This document shows positions 61,812 to 64,000 of a DNA stretch of 64,000 bases, piece after piece. The translations under genes and the position numbers were made by a program. The DNA is from Ichthyophis bannanicus (Eukaryota; Chordata; Amphibia; Gymnophiona; Ichthyophiidae), in NCBI GenBank assembly GCA_033557465.1, contig CM066033.1, positions 14,075,080-14,139,079 on the forward strand, written 5' to 3'. Position 1 is the first letter of the stretch. The number at the start of each line of letters is the position of its first letter. The notes beneath the pieces are model-generated. The model saw only the letters and a list, made by a program, of their open reading frames with translations, was not told the origin of the DNA and searched no databases.

Positions 61812-63213
61812 CTACTTGAGACACACAGCCCAATCTATCCCTACGTTGAGCCCGTCTGGTTGCACTGTCTTTAATCGAAAAATCCAGCGTTGCTCCGTGG
61901 TAACTAATACTGTGTCTAGGGAACTTGCTCCCTGACTCCTAAACACCTGATCTAAGCAAAAACTCCGCAGGTCTGAAAATTGATGTCCAACACTTATGCA
62001 ATGACGAACTATGGGGGCTTCAAGCACTTTGTGTTTTAATCTACTTTTATGCTCTCTGAGCCTAATTCGAAGAGAACGTGTGGTTTTTCCTATATAGGCC
62101 AACCCACACGGACACAAAATCACATACACCACATTAGTGGAAGCACACGTGGTCGCGTATTTCAAAGACACCGATTGTCCTGCGTATTGGAAATGAGTCA
62201 ACGGTAAAGCCACTGCGCACATATCACAACAACCACAACTACGGTGACCCCTCTCACTGTTAATCGGGACTTCTATTATTGGACTGACCTCTGCTGGACT
62301 CAAACGATCTTTCAAATTCCGATCCCTCTGCCAGACACACCGTATTCTCTTATTTTCCAACCCAGGAATGGTGGTAAGCACCTTCATATGATTGCGAAAC
62401 ACTTTCTGTATGGCTGTGCTTAACGGTGAAAATCTAGTGATAAAATTAACAGTGTCTGTCTCAAAATTAACTCGACGATTTGATGGAACACTCTGTATCA
62501 GTAAACTACGGCGATTGTACAACGCCCTACGATAGGCTCTACGGATGGTCTCCTTAGGATAACCCCTCTCTGAAAAATTATTACTAAGACATTTAGCTTT
62601 CCGTTTGAAATCACTCTTGTCTGAACAGTTCCTCCTAAACCGCAGGAACTGAGAGAAAGGGAGACCTTCCTTTAATCGGGAAGGGTGCATACTACTGAAG
62701 TGTAAGAAGGTGTTCCTGTCGGTGGGCTTCCTATAGATTGAAGTCTCCCAGCCGGCGACCCCTCGGCTTACCTGAACATCTAAATATGCTAGAGAATCTA
62801 CATGATGGGTGTAGGTGAACCGAATGTTAGGATCTAATTGATTGATCCATTCCATAAAACTCTCTAACATAGTGTGTGTACCTCTCCACAAAAGGAAGAC
62901 GTCATCTATGTACCGCCTCCATTCTAAAATATGGGAGGTATAAGGGGAAGACTCAATCCAATTACGCTCGAACTGCCCCATATAAAAATTAGCCACCGAT
63001 GGGGCGCATGTCGCACCCATCGCGACTCCTGAAATTTGTTGGTAAAAAATACCTTGAAAAGTAAAATAATTATGTGTGATGGCCAAACGAGCTAAATCCA
63101 ACAGGAACTTAAGTCTCTCCTCAGAAACATCCTCCCTCTGCATCAAAACTGTCCTAATCACCTCCAAAGCTGCCCCTTGTGGAATACTTGTATAGAGGGA
63201 CACTACGTCTATA
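61812..63213 (-). pseudogene. Penelope-like RT with GIY-YIG endonuclease, 5'-truncated
   Basis: About 467 open codons. RT: NIDVVSLYTSIPQGAALEVI (first Asp), THNYFTFQGIFYQQISGVAM, GATCAPSVANFYMGQFERNW, RRYIDDVFLLWRG (catalytic YIDD), SLAYLDVQVSRG. Linker: SCGCCDMCAVALPLTH, a Cys/His cluster typical of these proteins. Endonuclease: NVVYVILCPCGLAYIGKTTR with SLRIRLREHKSR (GIY-YIG-type motif). The RT resembles telomerase more than LINE RTs. The frame is intact to the stop at 61812, but the N-terminal thumb/fingers part is lost at the inversion point, so it is not complete. Confidence 0.88.
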
Positions 63214-63240
63214 TTGAAAGAACTTGACGGATGGGCTATT

Positions 63241-64000
63241 AGTCCAGAAGTGCTTTTAGTTTCGCTAGACGTAGTGTCCCTCTATACAAGTATTCCACAA
63301 GGGGCAGCTTTGGAGGTGATTAGGACAGTTTTGATGCAGAGGGAGGATGTTTCTGAGGAGAGACTTAAGTTCCTGTTGGATTTAGCTCGTTTGGCCATCA
63401 CACATAATTATTTTACTTTTCAAGGTATTTTTTACCAACAAATTTCAGGAGTCGCGATGGGTGCGACATGCGCCCCGTCGGTGGCTAATTTTTATATGGG
63501 GCAGTTCGAGCGTAATTGGATTGAGTCTTCCCCTTATACCTCCCATATTTTAGAATGGAGGCGGTACATAGATGACGTCTTCCTTTTGTGGAGAGGTACA
63601 CACACTATGTTAGAGAGTTTTATGGAATGGATCAATCAATTAGATCCTAACATTCGGTTCACCTACACCCATCATGTAGATTCTCTAGCATATTTAGATG
63701 TTCAGGTAAGCCGAGGGGTCGCCGGCTGGGAGACTTCAATCTATAGGAAGCCCACCGACAGGAACACCTTCTTACACTTCAGTAGTATGCACCCTTCCCG
63801 ATTAAAGGAAGGTCTCCCTTTCTCTCAGTTCCTGCGGTTTAGGAGGAACTGTTCAGACAAGAGTGATTTCAAACGGAAAGCTAAATGTCTTAGTAATAAT
63901 TTTTCAGAGAGGGGTTATCCTAAGGAGACCATCCGTAGAGCCTATCGTAGGGCGTTGTACAATCGCCGTAGTTTACTGATACAGAGTGTTCCATCAAATC
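63241..64000 (+). pseudogene. Penelope-like RT, inverted second copy, runs off the window
   Basis: The plus-strand frame reads LLVSLDVVSLYTSIPQGAAL from about 63253 and stays open to the end of the window (about 250 codons), covering YIDD (about 63562) and LAYLDVQVSRG. It is nearly identical to the complement of 61812-63213; one visible difference is GCCCCGTCGG versus GCCCCATCGG near 63480. Upstream of DVV the two copies differ (LLVSL here, SSSFNI in the other). Its endonuclease and 3' end are outside the window. Confidence 0.85.

Larger units (their letters stand above)
61115..63213 (-). mobile_element. Penelope-like element, minus copy
   Basis: RT plus GIY-YIG endonuclease in one frame (63213-61812), then a 3' non-coding part with a hammerhead-like motif (61303-61364). 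The 5' part is missing. At 63213 the sequence turns into an inverted second copy that begins at about 63268. The left end is approximate. Confidence 0.8.

Noticed and set aside
1..64000. CRISPR arrays, operons, ribosome binding sites, prokaryotic genes
   Set aside because: None seen; all evidence points to a vertebrate nuclear genome.

Overview
The window is eukaryotic, almost certainly from a vertebrate with a large, transposon-rich genome. It has no operons or prokaryotic features. It holds the last part of a C2H2 zinc-finger gene and a dense, nested set of retroelements: DIRS tyrosine-recombinase elements, a Gmr1-like Ty3/gypsy element, L1, CR1, L2, RTE and Penelope LINE-type elements, tRNA-derived SINEs, a hAT and one unclassified DNA transposon. 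This mix, especially several DIRS copies plus Penelope-like and Gmr1-like elements, suggests an amphibian (a caecilian would fit). That is inference, and the species cannot be read from the sequence.

Layout. 1-2088: no gene; a foldback repeat lies between two opposed tRNA-like SINE heads. 2089-4916: a terminal-inverted-repeat DNA transposon with a frameshifted transposase-like gene on the minus strand. 5395-6657: SINE and L2 tail. 6834-11190: decayed plus-strand DIRS with a SINE in it. 11383-11490: candidate zinc-finger-gene exon. 11638-13433: hAT relic. 13432-16247: partial minus-strand DIRS joined to CR1, followed by a 500-N gap (16248-16747). 16748-18600: decayed RTE. 18720-26690: long minus-strand DIRS carrying L2 and CR1 insertions. 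26709-39407: L1 with an 18-bp target-site duplication, split by a 6.4-kb LTR element (30150-36581). 39426-44752: CR1, itself interrupted three times. 45030-57155: old DIRS (A) containing a younger DIRS (B, 47091-51702) and a 2.3-kb palindromic element (52778-55115). 57214-59186: terminal zinc-finger exon with 16 canonical fingers, followed by degenerate fingers to about 61020. 61115-64000: Penelope-like element in head-to-head inverted arrangement, running off the window.

How it fits together. The candidate exon at 11383-11490 and the zinc-finger exon at 57214 are both phase 1 and share orientation, so most of the window is plausibly one intron of about 45.7 kb built by nested insertion. A relative order can be read: CR1 and the minus-strand DIRS came first, the DIRS/CR1 junction was then duplicated, L1 inserted at that junction, and the LTR element inserted into L1 ORF2. 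Separately, DIRS-B and the palindromic element each inserted into DIRS-A.

Most unusual items: (1) an LTR element with gag, protease and integrase in one 1337-codon frame but no reverse transcriptase, whose frame runs through the polypurine tract into a 1.56-kb LTR; (2) a target-site-duplicated palindromic element with hammerhead-ribozyme-like motifs facing outward at both ends; (3) a Penelope-like element with its own hammerhead-like motif and a head-to-head second copy; (4) a DIRS element with 1201 open codons that overlap the whole RT gene in another frame; (5) a transposon with clear terminal inverted repeats and a DDE-like gene of a family I cannot assign. All calls are by eye from translated motifs and repeat matching; no alignment or database search was run.
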